Shown one piece after another: positions 1 through 12,500 of a DNA stretch of 64,000 bases (position 1 is the stretch's first letter; every line of letters starts with the position of its first letter). The notes under the pieces were generated by a model. It saw only the letters and a list, made by a program, of their open reading frames with translations. It was not told the origin of the DNA and made no database searches. The DNA is from Ligula intestinalis (Eukaryota > Platyhelminthes > Cestoda > Diphyllobothriidea > Diphyllobothriidae). The stretch covers positions 10,852,391 to 10,916,390 of the forward strand of contig JAYGXS010000006.1 of assembly GCA_036362985.1 (NCBI GenBank), written 5' to 3'. The position numbers and the translations under genes were made by a program.

Positions 1-1860
1 TGTTACTAGCTACGACTGCATATGTCAGGACATAGAAATCCTGACCCAAGAGGTCCTACAGGTCAGGGGTTCCTGTTCCTGGGATTGCAAAACCTTGAGT
101 TGACTTTCATTTGCTGACGCCGGCTTAAAAATCAGTGGTGGCTTTTTTAGTTTTACACTTTTTCGCCTTTCTATACATTTATTTACAAGTTATTCCGCAG
201 TTTATTATTAGCTGCGCTCTGAACAGCAGTTTCACATTCAGTGTCCAAGCAATTCACCGCTGTGTTCCATTGGCCAAGGGAACTGTTGCAAATATAGAAC
301 TTTCCATACGAGAACACATCTAACATAATCCCCATTAATTAATCACTAGCACAGCGCTGACATACTGGTGTCGACTTTCTTGCAAAAGTCTGCGTTCATT
401 TAGGGGACCTATCCGAATTAAGTATGTAACTACCGTTCTGGCCGTAGGCGGGAAGCGTTGCTCTGATTAGATATGTTCCCTAATAAACTATCAATTCAAA
501 GCTTGTCATCTGTACCACCCGCTGCATATTGAACCACACTGAGGGAATAATTGGGCTGCAAAGCAAAATATCGACGTGCAGGACAATTTCGGCTAGGGAA
601 TAGCATTGCTTTTGAAGATTTGCAGCTGAAAGCAAACGCTGGTTGCTTTGAAAAAGCTGTGGGTTAAAACCCCTTAGCAAGAGTTAAAACCATGTAAGCC
701 GCAGTTTTTACCTAGAAAATAATCCTGCGCACAAGTCAAGGGTTGTAAAATGTTTTAAAGATCTGTTGTATTACTTGATATACAGTTTTTTATAGTATTT
801 AAAAAAGACAGAAATTTTCTTCAACTATATTGTCATTTCCAGTTGTTGTTTTGGGTGATGGTGACACGATGTTCCCTAAAGTGTCAACTGGTTTGCGTGA
901 AATGTTTACTGTCAGTTTCACCTAGTGAAAGCCAGCCCTGCATACGCGGAACAAGGGCTACGCTTCTGTCAACAGCATTGCATATCAGTTCAAGTCCTGA
1001 CCAAGTAAATATTTTAAAATAACTCTACCTCCTTTTTGGACAAGAATCATTTGTTGTTTTAGTTGCCGCTGTTAAGAGTTGTTCTGGATAGAAAAGCATA
1101 TTTTTGCTTTAAACGGTACAAAAAAATGTTTGGGGATGTTTTTCAATCCGAGGTTAGTATGGTACTCCAGAAAAAAAACCAAACAGAAAGCTTACGTTCG
1201 TGAACAACTGTGTATTATCGTAGAAATCTTTCATTCTCACAATAATTCCCTATACCATAGCATTCTGTGACCCACAATGTAGCTTTCAATCGGGCAAAGG
1301 TGCCTTTCAGCTTTATCTAGGACACACTATGAGTGGACTTCCCCATCAAATTTAACCCAAAAAGGCATCAAAGGAATCTTGATTTGCTAGATTCAAAAGC
1401 ACACTAATAAATTAATGAGTTATGATAACATAAGTCATGAAATCGAACTTCGGCAGAACTTTGTGTCATCCCTCAATCTGGTAAGCACAATTTTGCGTCT
1501 GTTTAAGTTGAAATGACAGTTTTTGTAGTTCGAGGTATAGTTTGGTTCTTGCTGATTTATTTATAGAAGACTACGTGAGTAAAACTACTGTAACATAGTT
1601 TACCAATATGCATTCGGCGTTCTTTGCTTGTCGTATTCTCAGTTTCATTCGCAACCACCCGGCTTCATAAAAGTGTAGCTGCGTGCAAATACTGTGTCGC
1701 CTACCGGTAACCCGCTGCAGTAAACAAGCCAACAAGAAGGTCGAGGTGCATTTGCCGCAAAAACTATTAACGTTCAAGGAATAACCTGGCAGTTTCGCTA
1801 AAAAAAGCAGGTGATAAGATAAAGGAAGAAATCCGATGGGTCAGCCAAAAGCAAAATGCT
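1..1860. other. No recognisable gene
   Basis: Only short, stop-interrupted reading frames occur on both strands, with AT-rich composition and no protein motif I recognise. It lies downstream (3' side) of the minus-strand calcium-sensor gene. Confidence 0.6.
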
Positions 1861-1869
1861 ATCAAGCAG

Positions 1870-2220
1870 TACCTTATGTTGCTGGTATATTCGAAGAATG
1901 CCGTTGACTGGTCATCGAATTCAGTACCGGTGGCGCTCCCCAACAATTCTTTGGCAAGTCATCCAGCCTTACCATTCCAAACCTATTTACCAAATATCTG
2001 GTGTCAGTTAGCAGATCAAGTGTTTTTGTGGGCAAGCTGATTATGTCCACGAAAATGGCAAACGGATTCTCCTGAGACTACACCAACAGGAAGTTGCCGC
2101 CCACACTTTCTCTCCAGACCACGGCCTCGACGTTAAAAGCATGGGAAAATTGGGACATTTTGACGACCAAATCTCACGCCTGATGCGAGTATTCTATTAA
2201 TAGACGTGTTGATATTCCGG
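1870..2220 (+). pseudogene. Decayed PLE fragment (group D-like), GIY-YIG region
   Basis: Conceptual translation around 1995-2200 gives CFCGQADYV followed by a basic segment and EVAAH. This parallels the CSCGQSNYVGETGR...VAAH portion of the group D endonuclease domain at 57.2 kb. Stops and frameshifts interrupt it, and the catalytic GETGR segment is degraded. No ends or target duplication could be located. The assignment rests on motif order alone, so it could be a more distant PLE lineage. Confidence 0.45.
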
Positions 2221-3400
2221 AGACTTGTCATGTGTTGTGCGAAAAAAAATCAGTGAAACTGCTGAAGGTGCTTCCTGGCAGGAACGAGTTGTACAAGCCT
2301 TTATTCCCTTACAACGAATTCCCCTGATAGTTGTACATGTTGGAAAAATCAACAACTGGACCCAGAGAACGCCATCCTGCCTACTAATTCCAGATATCCA
2401 TCTCGCTTTCGAAGTTTATATATATTTTTGAGAGCAAGGGGTTTACTGAGCCTGTAAAGGAACACGATTACTCGTGAATTCGATGTTTCAGAAGCTTTTA
2501 AGTGGAACGCTGTATCATTCCGTGTTTTTCTCTTATAACATGTGCTATACAGACTTATTACAAAAATAGGAATAAGTTTCAGTGAGATCTCCGTCGTTGT
2601 ATTTAGTCCTGTGTACCCATTACTGAACACTATTCCTTACCTTCTCTGTAATGTCCCCAAGTGGGCATACGCGGATAAACCAGGACAAATTTATTCAAGT
2701 GGCTGGTTTTTTAGTTTCATATTTTTTTCAGTCGAAAACATTTGCGAAGTTCTGGACATAATAATTCGCACGGTCGGTAAAGCAATCATTATTTTGGGTA
2801 CTTTCTCGCAATTTCAGGAATAAATAGACATGATTGGAAGGACTAGGCTGAAGGTAATAGAGTACAATAGGATAAATTGAGGATATGTCTGCATCTATGA
2901 TGACCGTGGTGAACGGAGGGGTGGCAATGACTGTACATTGATTTTTCCGAAACTCCGAAGATTTTTGAGCACGCACACGCGTATCCACTGAGGAATGCGA
3001 AAATGGGATGAAAACATAAGGAAACATGTTGAAAAAGTAGATATAAGAAGTAAAAGGCAAAGGTTTGAGGGGTCCTGTGAAATTTAATGCGAAGACTGTT
3101 AAGTAATCCGGCAGGACACTGTAGTATTCCAGGATTTGTTAAATAAGTGTGTGCGCTTTCCACTGTTTTGCACGAAGCAGCCTTTAAATAATGTCAAAAA
3201 AGTGGATTTCAGCGCGACCATTCAAACACAAACTAGCATGTTTATATATATATATATATGTATATAGATCTGCAAGCAGCTGTTTGTATGTATAGGGGTG
3301 CGACTGGGTTGTATCGTCAACGTTCTGTCCTTCCTTTACACAGAGAGAAGGCCCGCGGGCCCTGCGGCAAACACGGGGCCTACACACATGCTGGCTGCTC
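2221..3400. other. 3' flank of the calcium-sensor gene
   Basis: No gene is seen. The 3' untranslated region and polyadenylation site of the minus-strand gene ending at 3401 should lie here, but no unambiguous signal was chosen. A short TA microsatellite sits at about 3243-3260. Confidence 0.5.
3243..3260. repeat. (TA)n microsatellite
   Basis: Run of about nine TA dinucleotides, about 140 bp past the stop codon of the calcium-sensor gene. Confidence 0.85.
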
Positions 3401-3589
3401 TTATTCCACAGGTTCGTCCGCCAAGAGCATGGAGAGGAGATATTGATCGGAAAGACAGCCATTCATAAATTCATCGCGCGTAAGCACGCCATCCTTGTTT
3501 TCGTCCATTTTGGCAAAAATCTCCTCCGTGCGGGCTTCAGGACTCAGTTCGGCAGATGATCCATCAGCTCCGAGCATAGAGTAAATGGC
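3401..3589 (-). CDS. Calcium-sensor gene, coding exon 3 (terminal)
   Basis: Starts with AIYSMLG after an AG acceptor at 3590-3591 preceded by a clear pyrimidine tract. It carries EF-hand 4 ([12 protein letters not shown]) and ends in LLADEPVE with TAA at 3401-3403. Sixty-two codons plus stop. Confidence 0.92.
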   Translation of the reverse strand, partial: AIYSMLGADGSSAELSPEARTEEIFAKMDENKDGVLTRDEFMNGCLSDQYLLSMLLADEPVE

Positions 3590-6500
3590 CTTGTGAAGGG
3601 AGAACGCAAGAAAGAGTAAAGTGTGCGATTAAAAAAAGATGAATGATATTAAGAAGTTTAATTATTTTTGGTTGACCGGAATAAATTTTTGGATTTACTG
3701 ACGTTTCCGACAGCTGGGCCTGCTCTTCTTTGTGGCAGCGAATACTGACTTTACCAATGAGCAAGTTTTAAGTTGCAGCTGTGAGTGTTGGCCGGTCGCT
3801 GTTTTGCCGTGCGTGTGGATTTGCCTTGGCGTGACGGCAGTTGGTGTTCTGTTTCGTCCTCAGGGTAGAGGTAATCTTGCTCCTTTTTTGAAGCATGCTG
3901 CTCCCGGAGATAACTTGAAAATTAGTATAGCTGTAAGATTTATTCGTACCATAAATTTCGGGAGAGCTCCTCAGTTACAACCCCTCATTGCATTAAGGTC
4001 CACGAATGAGAAAAAACACGAAATTGAAAATATAGAGAAAGGTCAGAGGTCCTAGTCAGACAGAGAAAGAAGGTTAAAACAAAATTGGAGAAAGAAAACA
4101 GGAAATTGATTTGTGGGGAATATTGGGCTGGGGAATGCGCAAATCTGGGGCTAGTGGTTATCAAGGTAAGGCAAGGTTAACCACGTGCTCCAACTGTTTG
4201 CAGAGGTCCGGTTTAAAGCGTCTAATATAAGCAGCTTCCAGGTAACACAAGATTCGAGATGTTCGTGCTCGAAAAAGAAGTCGGAAATAAGTTATAGGAT
4301 CTACCGAATGACCCGTGTCCAGTAGGTGTTAAGTGAAAGAGGAACGAGGGGATCGGTTTTCTTGCTTGAATAACCAGCTAAGTAGATTTTCCTTGGCTCT
4401 GGTTGCCAATTGTCTTTGCGTACGCCCTATGTACTTGCATCCACATGTGCAAATGAATTCGTAAACGTAATAAGAGGTGGCGTGCAAAGGAAAGACATCC
4501 TTGACACAAGTAGTCGGCAGGTGCTTTGTTGGAGAGCAAATTATGAGTTCTGCGGCGTAATAGGTTCTTTCTATGGTCTTAAGCAAGCGCCTCTTGATTG
4601 TGTTTAGGACGTTATCCCCCTTGAAGGGCAAAGATATAAATACTGGCTTCTCCGAGGCTAATTGTTCACTTATTTTGGGTCGTAGATGTTTAATATATTT
4701 GTCTATAAACTGAGGTGGATATCCACGCTTCAGTAAAGTAGCTTTGAGACAACCTAATTCTACGTCCAAAGTATCCACAGAACAGATTTTCCTAGTCCTC
4801 TGGAAAATGTTACAAACCAGGTTACGTTTCCATTGAATGGGAACAAAACTTAGAATATGTAAGTTCTGACCTTTCCAGGTTTTCTTCTGGAAGACTCTCC
4901 GTGAAATGGAGCCATCTGTCTGTCTGGACAAGTGGACGTCAAGGAAGGAAAGTTGGTCATCACGTGTTTTTCTCATTCGTGAACCTTAATGCGATGAGGG
5001 GTTGTAACTGAGGAGCTCTCCCGAAATATATGGTACCAATAAATCCTACAGCTATAGTCATTTTCAAGCCTGCTCCTTCTGCCGGTGATTTCGTCACAGT
5101 GCGTCTTCTTATGCAAGTACCGACTTCGGTTTGACCGTGATCTGCCCTTTACGAACGTAATGACCTAGGACTGTGTAGGACGCACGGAGGTCCAGATACC
5201 GGAGAAAAATCGAACAGCCCAAAGCCAACGTGCACAGCCGCAACTTAAAACTTTCTTATCGATAGAGTTAGTATTCGCTTCGACAAAGGACAGCAGGCCC
5301 AGCTGTGCGAAACGTCAGCAATTCGATGAATGCATTCCGGTGAGCAGGAAACAATGAATTGTTGTTCTTAGCCCGAAATTTTGACTTTTGAAATTTAAGA
5401 ATGGAGGATATTGCCAAAGTTCCCGTCGACAGCATTTTGTAAGATAAATTTACTCTAGACAGTAACGCTGTATGTCCAGCGGCCGCTGCATACAAATGTC
5501 CAACCCAAAGGCATGTCTGATTGATTATTTATTCAGGACAGTTGAGAGTCATTTCATCACTGCATTTGAAAATTGTCAGAATTGGTTTCACTAAGTCAGA
5601 TTTTGCCGTCAACCTACAATGAAAAAGTCATCGTGTTTGCAAAATGGGAAACAGATCTCAGTTTCTTTTCCCGTCATAGGGCAACTGAATCATTTAAGAA
5701 AATTATCAAAAATTGCGGCCATACAACTCAAACATGAGTGCCCGTGCGACTTGATCACCGTTTGAGTAACCATCAGTAAACTAACGGAGGTGTATCATGA
5801 TGTGATTCAGATTTAAATTAACGGCCCATTGACGGTGCTTGCTATATAACTGACTGGTGACGGTGGCTGTACCGGAAATAACCACTGCGTTGTCACTGCC
5901 TTTGGCTTCAGGCTATTTGTCATCATGTACCCGGGCTTCAACACAGAGAGGAGATTATTACTTCCGTTCTGAAGTGAACAGATATTGATTCAAACGGTTC
6001 TTCAGCCCTCTGACTGTTTGTCATCTCTGAGGTTGCTTCATCTTTTATGGTTTCGGTACTCTGTGTATTTTTGTCAGTACACTGTGGGCAACATATTGTG
6101 AAGAAAGTGGTATTGAGGTTGTTATTTAAGTATTTTTTTCATCACTTACGGGGGCCACTTTTTATAAGTAGACTGCCATTGTTTAGCTATTGAAGCAACG
6201 TAGCTTGAGTCATAAAATAAATGAACTGCCCTATCCATGTCGTCTGCCATAAGAACCGCAGTAGGAATCATACACCATTGAATGGTATCTACTTAAAAAA
6301 ATCAATGTTATACGCCGGCTGGGGGTTTGTTTAAATTCCGCAAACTCTTAATACCAAACTTTTCGGTCATGTTGACGTTTGATAAAAGGGGTGCCTTGTT
6401 TCCCACCAACAACATTATTTCGCATTACGTAGCTGGAATAGGCTTCTGAGGGATCACAGAGCAGGCATACTTTACTATCGCACATACAGGTGACAGACAT

Positions 6501-9500
6501 CCATTCCAGGCATCCGTTGATTTCGCCATTATTGAGTTCAATTGAATACAAAAACAGCTTAAATGTAGAGAATGCAAACTAAACCGTGTGGTTTAAAACT
6601 TGCTAAAATTTAAAAGCGGAAAATATAATTGAAAGTTGAGACAGCATAAAAAACTTACCCTACAACAATGACATATATTGTGTGGTACAGTAGGTTACTT
6701 TTGTGTTTCTACAAAAATATCATATTGAAAATCTTACCAATGCAGTACTTATGGAATAAAAAATTAACTCTATATGCTCTCACACTTTGCGGTTAAAATT
6801 AGTTGCCTGAAAGGTTTAGCTTAATTCTGCAATCTTTTTAGAGAATAAGTGAGATATAAGCTTGCAATTTTCAAACCATTGTTTTCCACTTAAATTTTAG
6901 TGTATGCGTGTGGGCTTGGATTTTTGAGAATTGATAGTCAAACGCATAATCTAACTAGGTGAAACTTATTTGACATTCTTTGTGATATAACTGCGCAATC
7001 ATTCACATAAAGAATGAAAGGGTGTTTGCCAATCAGTGTGCAAACTGGGGTTTACTCCTCTTTGGAACGGGTTATAATCATAATGCTAAATGCACATATA
7101 ATCCGCATTTGAAACGTTTGTTATCGGAAAACCAGAATATGAGAATGGTATACTAACGGCGCCAAAAGGTCATTGCAGTACGGCATAACTTTGAAACCCC
7201 TTTTTCCATTCATACATAATCCGCAAAAGTCACTACGCTGTAACTATGGTGTAAAAGGATTCTCTACTTGTAACTTTATATGAGTTTTCCTTATTTGACG
7301 TAAGTCATTAAAAAATATAAAAGATGACAGAAATGGTCAGTAATTTTCAAATAAAGGAATAAAAATCTGAAGCTTATCAACATTTTAAGCTGCAGCTATC
7401 GAGTAAATTGACAACGTCGACAACAATTTACGCAATTAATTTAAAAATACTGTTCAGCTGCAAACTTAAACAAGGGGAGATGCGTTTTGATATAAAGAGC
7501 AAAAACTTACCCATTTCACAACAACAATTTAGGTAAAATGTTGATAAACATTCAAAGGTGATGCATTAAGCAGACTCGGGAAGGTATGTTGTTTTGTCCA
7601 GACTCGGCAGACTTTTAATATAAGGGTAAGATTTATTTTTTTTGTACTCATATCCAGCAATATGACTAGAATTACATGCAGAAAACTGCGCAATTCCCTA
7701 AAACTATTTCTGCTTAATTTTAGATAAATATTATAACTAAAATATGATGTATATGATGCTTAATAACCTATCATACTTTTTACTATGAATTATCTAGGGG
7801 TGTGGGATGCTAGATTTTGCCATTAGGATAAAGTGTTGAACGTGGATGGCACTGATGTGTTGTCCTCAAAAGAATTAGATAAGGAAAGCATGCTTTCCAA
7901 GCACCTTAAAGCGTCGTGAATCACTTCTTTAAACCCTCTTTTTTTAGGATTTAAGACATTTAATTTTTCCATGCTATCATAACGTTCATTGCCCTTGAGG
8001 ATACTAAAGGCTATGTGATTTTGTGAGTAATTAACTCGTAACACGCGAGCAGTGAACCGGTTTTGCCTAAAAGAAAATGGAACTTTTTCTGCTTTAAAAT
8101 CAATATATAAATGGCAGTTGCCCTCAGGCGAGAGTTATGAGGACTGCACAATAACGTGACTTTAATAAACAAAGGCAACAGTATATGCAAAAGGTTGCGC
8201 TTCAGCAATGCTTTTTAACTTAATAATTCGTTAAATTTTGGATGTACCATATTTTTTGCCTTAACGTCTTTAAACTAGGGAGGTCTAAAAATGCAGACAA
8301 GAAGTTGGCACTTTCTTTTCTGATACCATTGAGTTTTGAAGAATTTCTTCGATCCAAAATAATTTAAGGCTAATAGTTATGACCAATGTTTACGTTAATT
8401 TTTTTAAAGGCTTTTTTCCTAAATTTTAGCATATCGCACATCTATTCGCAAAAGTTGCCTTGTAATGCTATCTTTAATTTTGCCGTACAAACCTCTGCTT
8501 TTGGTAGCGATCATTCTATTCGGTGGGTTTATGTGTAGAACAGAAATTTTGAGGAAAAGAAACTGGTGTCTGTATTTATTCAGTTTTCCTTTCGGTCATT
8601 TTAAGTAAGTTCGGGAAAACAATTTTTACTGACTTATTTTATGCTGCTCTTTTTTACCATCAAATTAATCGTCGCCGCCGTAAATCTGCATTATCTGACA
8701 TTTTCAAATGCACGATTGTCAGCGAGTGTATGCCAACAAGTATTAAAACTGCGCATTTCGTACGAAACAAATGGGTATGCGCTCTGCATGCCACGTTTTT
8801 TTTTTCTTGATTGGTACAAAAGTGAACGCTCCAACAACGTTAGAAAGCTTAATGTGCACCCGCTCACGTATTCTGTGGGGAATTAATTTTAGACCTACCT
8901 CGATGTCAGGTCATAATAATATAAATAATTCTTCGATGCGAAATTGTAATTATTAAACATCACCCTACGTACGGCAGGTTTTGGGCACTCAATTGCACCG
9001 CTTATCAAAAATACCCAAGCATATTCCCAACTGAGCATGTTATCACATTAAAAGGAACATGAACTCCATGACTTTTGAAAGGTATTTTACTCCAAAAGCA
9101 GCGAGTGAAATTACGTTCTAGTGGCTGATTTTACCCAAACAGCCAAAAACTAAGAAGCCACTTACTTTGATTTAGGAAGGAAATTCCTGTGAATGAATGT
9201 ACAAAAGAGGTTATGTTTGTCTTTGGACCTTCGATGGTCAATTCTTTCTACGATCGCTAGTAGGCTCCGGCGACCTCTACAAAGTTAACACGGCTTCAAT
9301 GTTCATATTTAATGGAGTGCTTATTGGTTCTTTGACACTTTTGCCATTTCTGTTACGAGAAAAATACAGAAGAAAGCCATCGACTGCCAAAAGTAACAGG
9401 TTTTGCATAACATCGTTATGGTGCAGTTGGTCCAAAGACACTTTCTTCTCGCGTTCCAGAAAATTGATTTTTAACCAATCGTTATACTGCACCTTTAAGT

Positions 9501-12500
9501 ACTTTAAAGACCAAGGCAAGTTGTGTCTATGTTGCCCGTGCAGTTTCGGTATTTGCATGGTTATGGGATTCTCAGACAGTTTCCAAAGCGACTGGTTGGC
9601 AGCTAATGCTACACTTCTCAAACTAAAATGAGGCTGAAGTCTTAAGATCGGGCGTTATCTGGGTGTGGTGCCAAACTCTGGACGCATGAGTGTATCATAT
9701 GCTGGTCACTTAACTCTGATTTGCATGACTGATCGCAGTATGCGTCAAATATAACGCGTTAAAAAGTAGAACTGCCCCTGTTGGCCGCTACGTTCCGACT
9801 GACTTTGTGCACAGATCTCTTTCCACGGGGCAACTTTAGAGAATTTGTCGTTAAATAAAATACTGGTTCATATAAGGCAATGTTGAAAAGTTGAAAAGTG
9901 ATCGTTAATACCAAACGCATTGTAAAGCTGTTAAGTTGTATGAAGCAACTCACTCGAATTATTTCAACCATTTCGCTTCTTTCTATAGTTCCGTTTCCAT
10001 CGATGTCGTACATCTGATAGGCCCATTCCAGTTTCTCCTTCGGACGTCCACCCGATGTGATGTTAATTGCAAGTAGAAATTCCTTAAAGTCAATCTTGCC
10101 AGAGTTGTCTTTATCAAAAGTTCGAAAAACGTGGGTGCAGAACTCCTCTGCATTTCCGTCGGGGAAGAAGCCGGAGTAGACTTCAATGAACTTTTTCTTG
10201 CTTAGTTGACCTGAAGGGCAGTCACGCTACAGAATAAAAGATACACCAGATATCGGTCGACGCTCTCTAATCAGTGTTTGTTTTGACAGAATTTATGTCG
10301 AAAAACCAAGAATTAATTGTAAAATAAATGTTTTTTGATACGCAGAAATGCAAAATGAGCAAAATATGAATGAGTTCACAGGAAAAACGAACATAGGATT
10401 GTAAAATTAACAGCCTTTTTTCTTTTCAGTTTTATATTCATTTCATATTTATTCAGTTTTTAGTTATTCAATGTCGTGAGTAAACGGATATTTTAGTTCA
10501 GCTCTTCCCCTGTATGCATTCTTATAACCTTTATGAACCTACGATAGGTGTTAGAGTACTTAATACATTGTCGTTGGTGTAATAATGCTTGCTTGCTATT
10601 GGACATGTAAATAAACCTAAAGGCAGCCACAGATCAATAGATGCTGACTGATCTGTCAGATACTAGGCTATTAGGCAACCATTCACTGGTGATTTGGTCA
10701 TGCAGTGGATGCGATAGAGACCCTCAGAATCTCAAATCTAAGCTATTAGCAGAAAAATAACAGTTTTATAGTCTATCAAATTTACAGTAGAAGTAGAAAA
10801 ATCTTGATTACTCCCATTCTTTGATATACTACTGAGTAGAATGGCTGATGGGAGCATTCAACGGAAGGTATATCGTAGGAATACGTGGTCCGGGCAATAC
10901 ATCAATTTCGCTAGCTTCGTACCGTTAAACGTCAAACGTAATTTAGCACGATGTTTGACCCAAAGGGCAAAAAGGATCTGCTCGAATGATAGCATAGAAG
11001 AGGAGCTAAGGATTGTTGAATGTGTATTTTGACAAAATGGGTACCCCAGTCGATTTATCGCTAAGCACATGGCTGAAAGGCCACCAAAACTTGCAATGCA
11101 AACAGCAGAGTTGAAGCGAATATTTATCAGGGTCCCATTTCAAGAGGACGGACCAAGCGAACTTCTAAGGAGGCACCTGAGTCAAGCTGTAGAAACCACC
11201 TTCCCAGCAGCCAACGCCCACGTACTCTTCTCGACTGCTCCCATCCAATACGGAGAGATCAAGGACAAACTGCCAGCCCAGACCACATCCATGTGCATAT
11301 ATTCATTTACCTGTTCCTGTGGGGCGGGATACATTGGTCGCACGAGTCAGCGTTTGTCCAAAAGAGTCAAAGAACACATCCCAGCATGGTTAGGAAAGGG
11401 TCAACTCAAGGGTGTAAACAGTTCCATTCTAGCGCATCTGGTAGACTCTGACCATCGCGTGGATGCTAAAGAGGCCTTCCGAGTTATCTACAAGTTACCC
11501 TCAAGCTACTCAAAATTTATTGGACAGCGTCTCTTGGCTATGGCAGAAGCGGCCGCAATCAGGCTACGCCGAACCATCCTTTGCGCCCAAAAGAATTTCA
11601 TCGCGGCACCACAGTTACCATGGTCAAAAGCTGCTAATCCAACAGCCAGCGGCTTACCACCTCAACCGACTTCCAGCTCCCCCTAACGCTGATCAAATGT
11701 TGACCCCGTTTTGACCCCCCCCCATTCCCCCTCCCTTGACAACCGTCCTTATTTTTTCTACTAACTCGCATAGTCAATTTACTTAATTACCCTATAAATA
11801 TAAAGGCCTGATGAGAATTATCGAAAACAAACGTATGTTCGCCAATTCATCTTCTGAATTTTTCAATGGGAATTTTCGCAATAGTTTATAGGCATCAAGA
11901 ATATGAAGACCTGCCAGATGCCAAATCGGCATCTGTAAGTTTCATGAACCGCTAGGTGCGCGAACAGATAGCCTCTCTCTTTCTTTCAAATAACATCATC
12001 ACCAATCTCCTGGCCAATAGATTGGGCTAACTTATATTTTTGCAGTTTTATAGTTTATCAACTTTAAATATGTTTTAGAATATTTGCACGTTTCTGTCTG
12101 TATTTTTGCTGAGGAAACAATGAAGTGAGTGGAGTCCCAAGTAGTGTTTAATGCAGTAACCAATTGGCCAGTCGTAAATCTGACTTAAATTTACTGCTCC
12201 CACAACATTAAGCAGAAAGGCGAAGAATTGTTCACCTAGAAAGACTTATTTGATATCTGACGTTTCGGATAATCGTTTCGTTTATCTATATTCAAAGCGT
12301 GAATACTATGGCTCCTGGCTATCACTATATTCCGCTCGTTTCTTCGGCATACGTAGTCTGTTAATCTAAATTGAGCCGCTTTTTGCGCCTCGCGTCTCTC
12401 TGACCACATAGAAATCGAATTTTTACTAATATTACTGTAAATAATCTTCGGTTTCGGTTTGCAGACCTAGCTTATGGTATCCCACGCAAAATATGTACCA

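Larger units (their letters stand above)
3926..5056 (-). mobile_element. PLE group B, 5'-truncated, with inverted 5' arm, in intron 2
   Basis: A Penelope-like retroelement lying sense to the host gene within its second intron. The coding part (4329-4962) covers the end of the reverse transcriptase and the GIY-YIG domain. The 3' end at 3926-4020 is repeated in reverse at 4963-5056, immediately upstream of the truncated coding part, so the element forms a 95-bp stem around a 0.94-kb loop. Weaker similarity continues about 15-20 bp beyond both arms. No clean target-site duplication was found. Old enough to be diverged at several arm positions. Confidence 0.8.
10785..12042 (+). mobile_element. 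PLE group A, 5'-truncated, in intron 1 (antisense to host gene)
   Basis: Contains a nearly open C-terminal PLE coding region (10841-11686), a C-rich 3' untranslated stretch, and an intact hammerhead core at 11801-11846. The boundaries are set by the flanking 24-bp direct repeats, which is an inference: coding similarity begins near 10841 and recognisable element sequence ends near 11850. No inverted 5' arm was found, unlike groups B, D and E. Confidence 0.7.

Noticed and set aside
9197..9631. 144-codon plus-strand frame and its antisense partner in intron 2
   Set aside because: No domain, hydrophobic/Phe-rich chance composition; a faint resemblance of the antisense frame to PLE RT could not be sustained in motif order.
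9983..10186. 67-codon minus-strand frame over exon 2
   Set aside because: It is the +1 shadow of calcium-sensor exon 2; the true frame gives the EF-hands.
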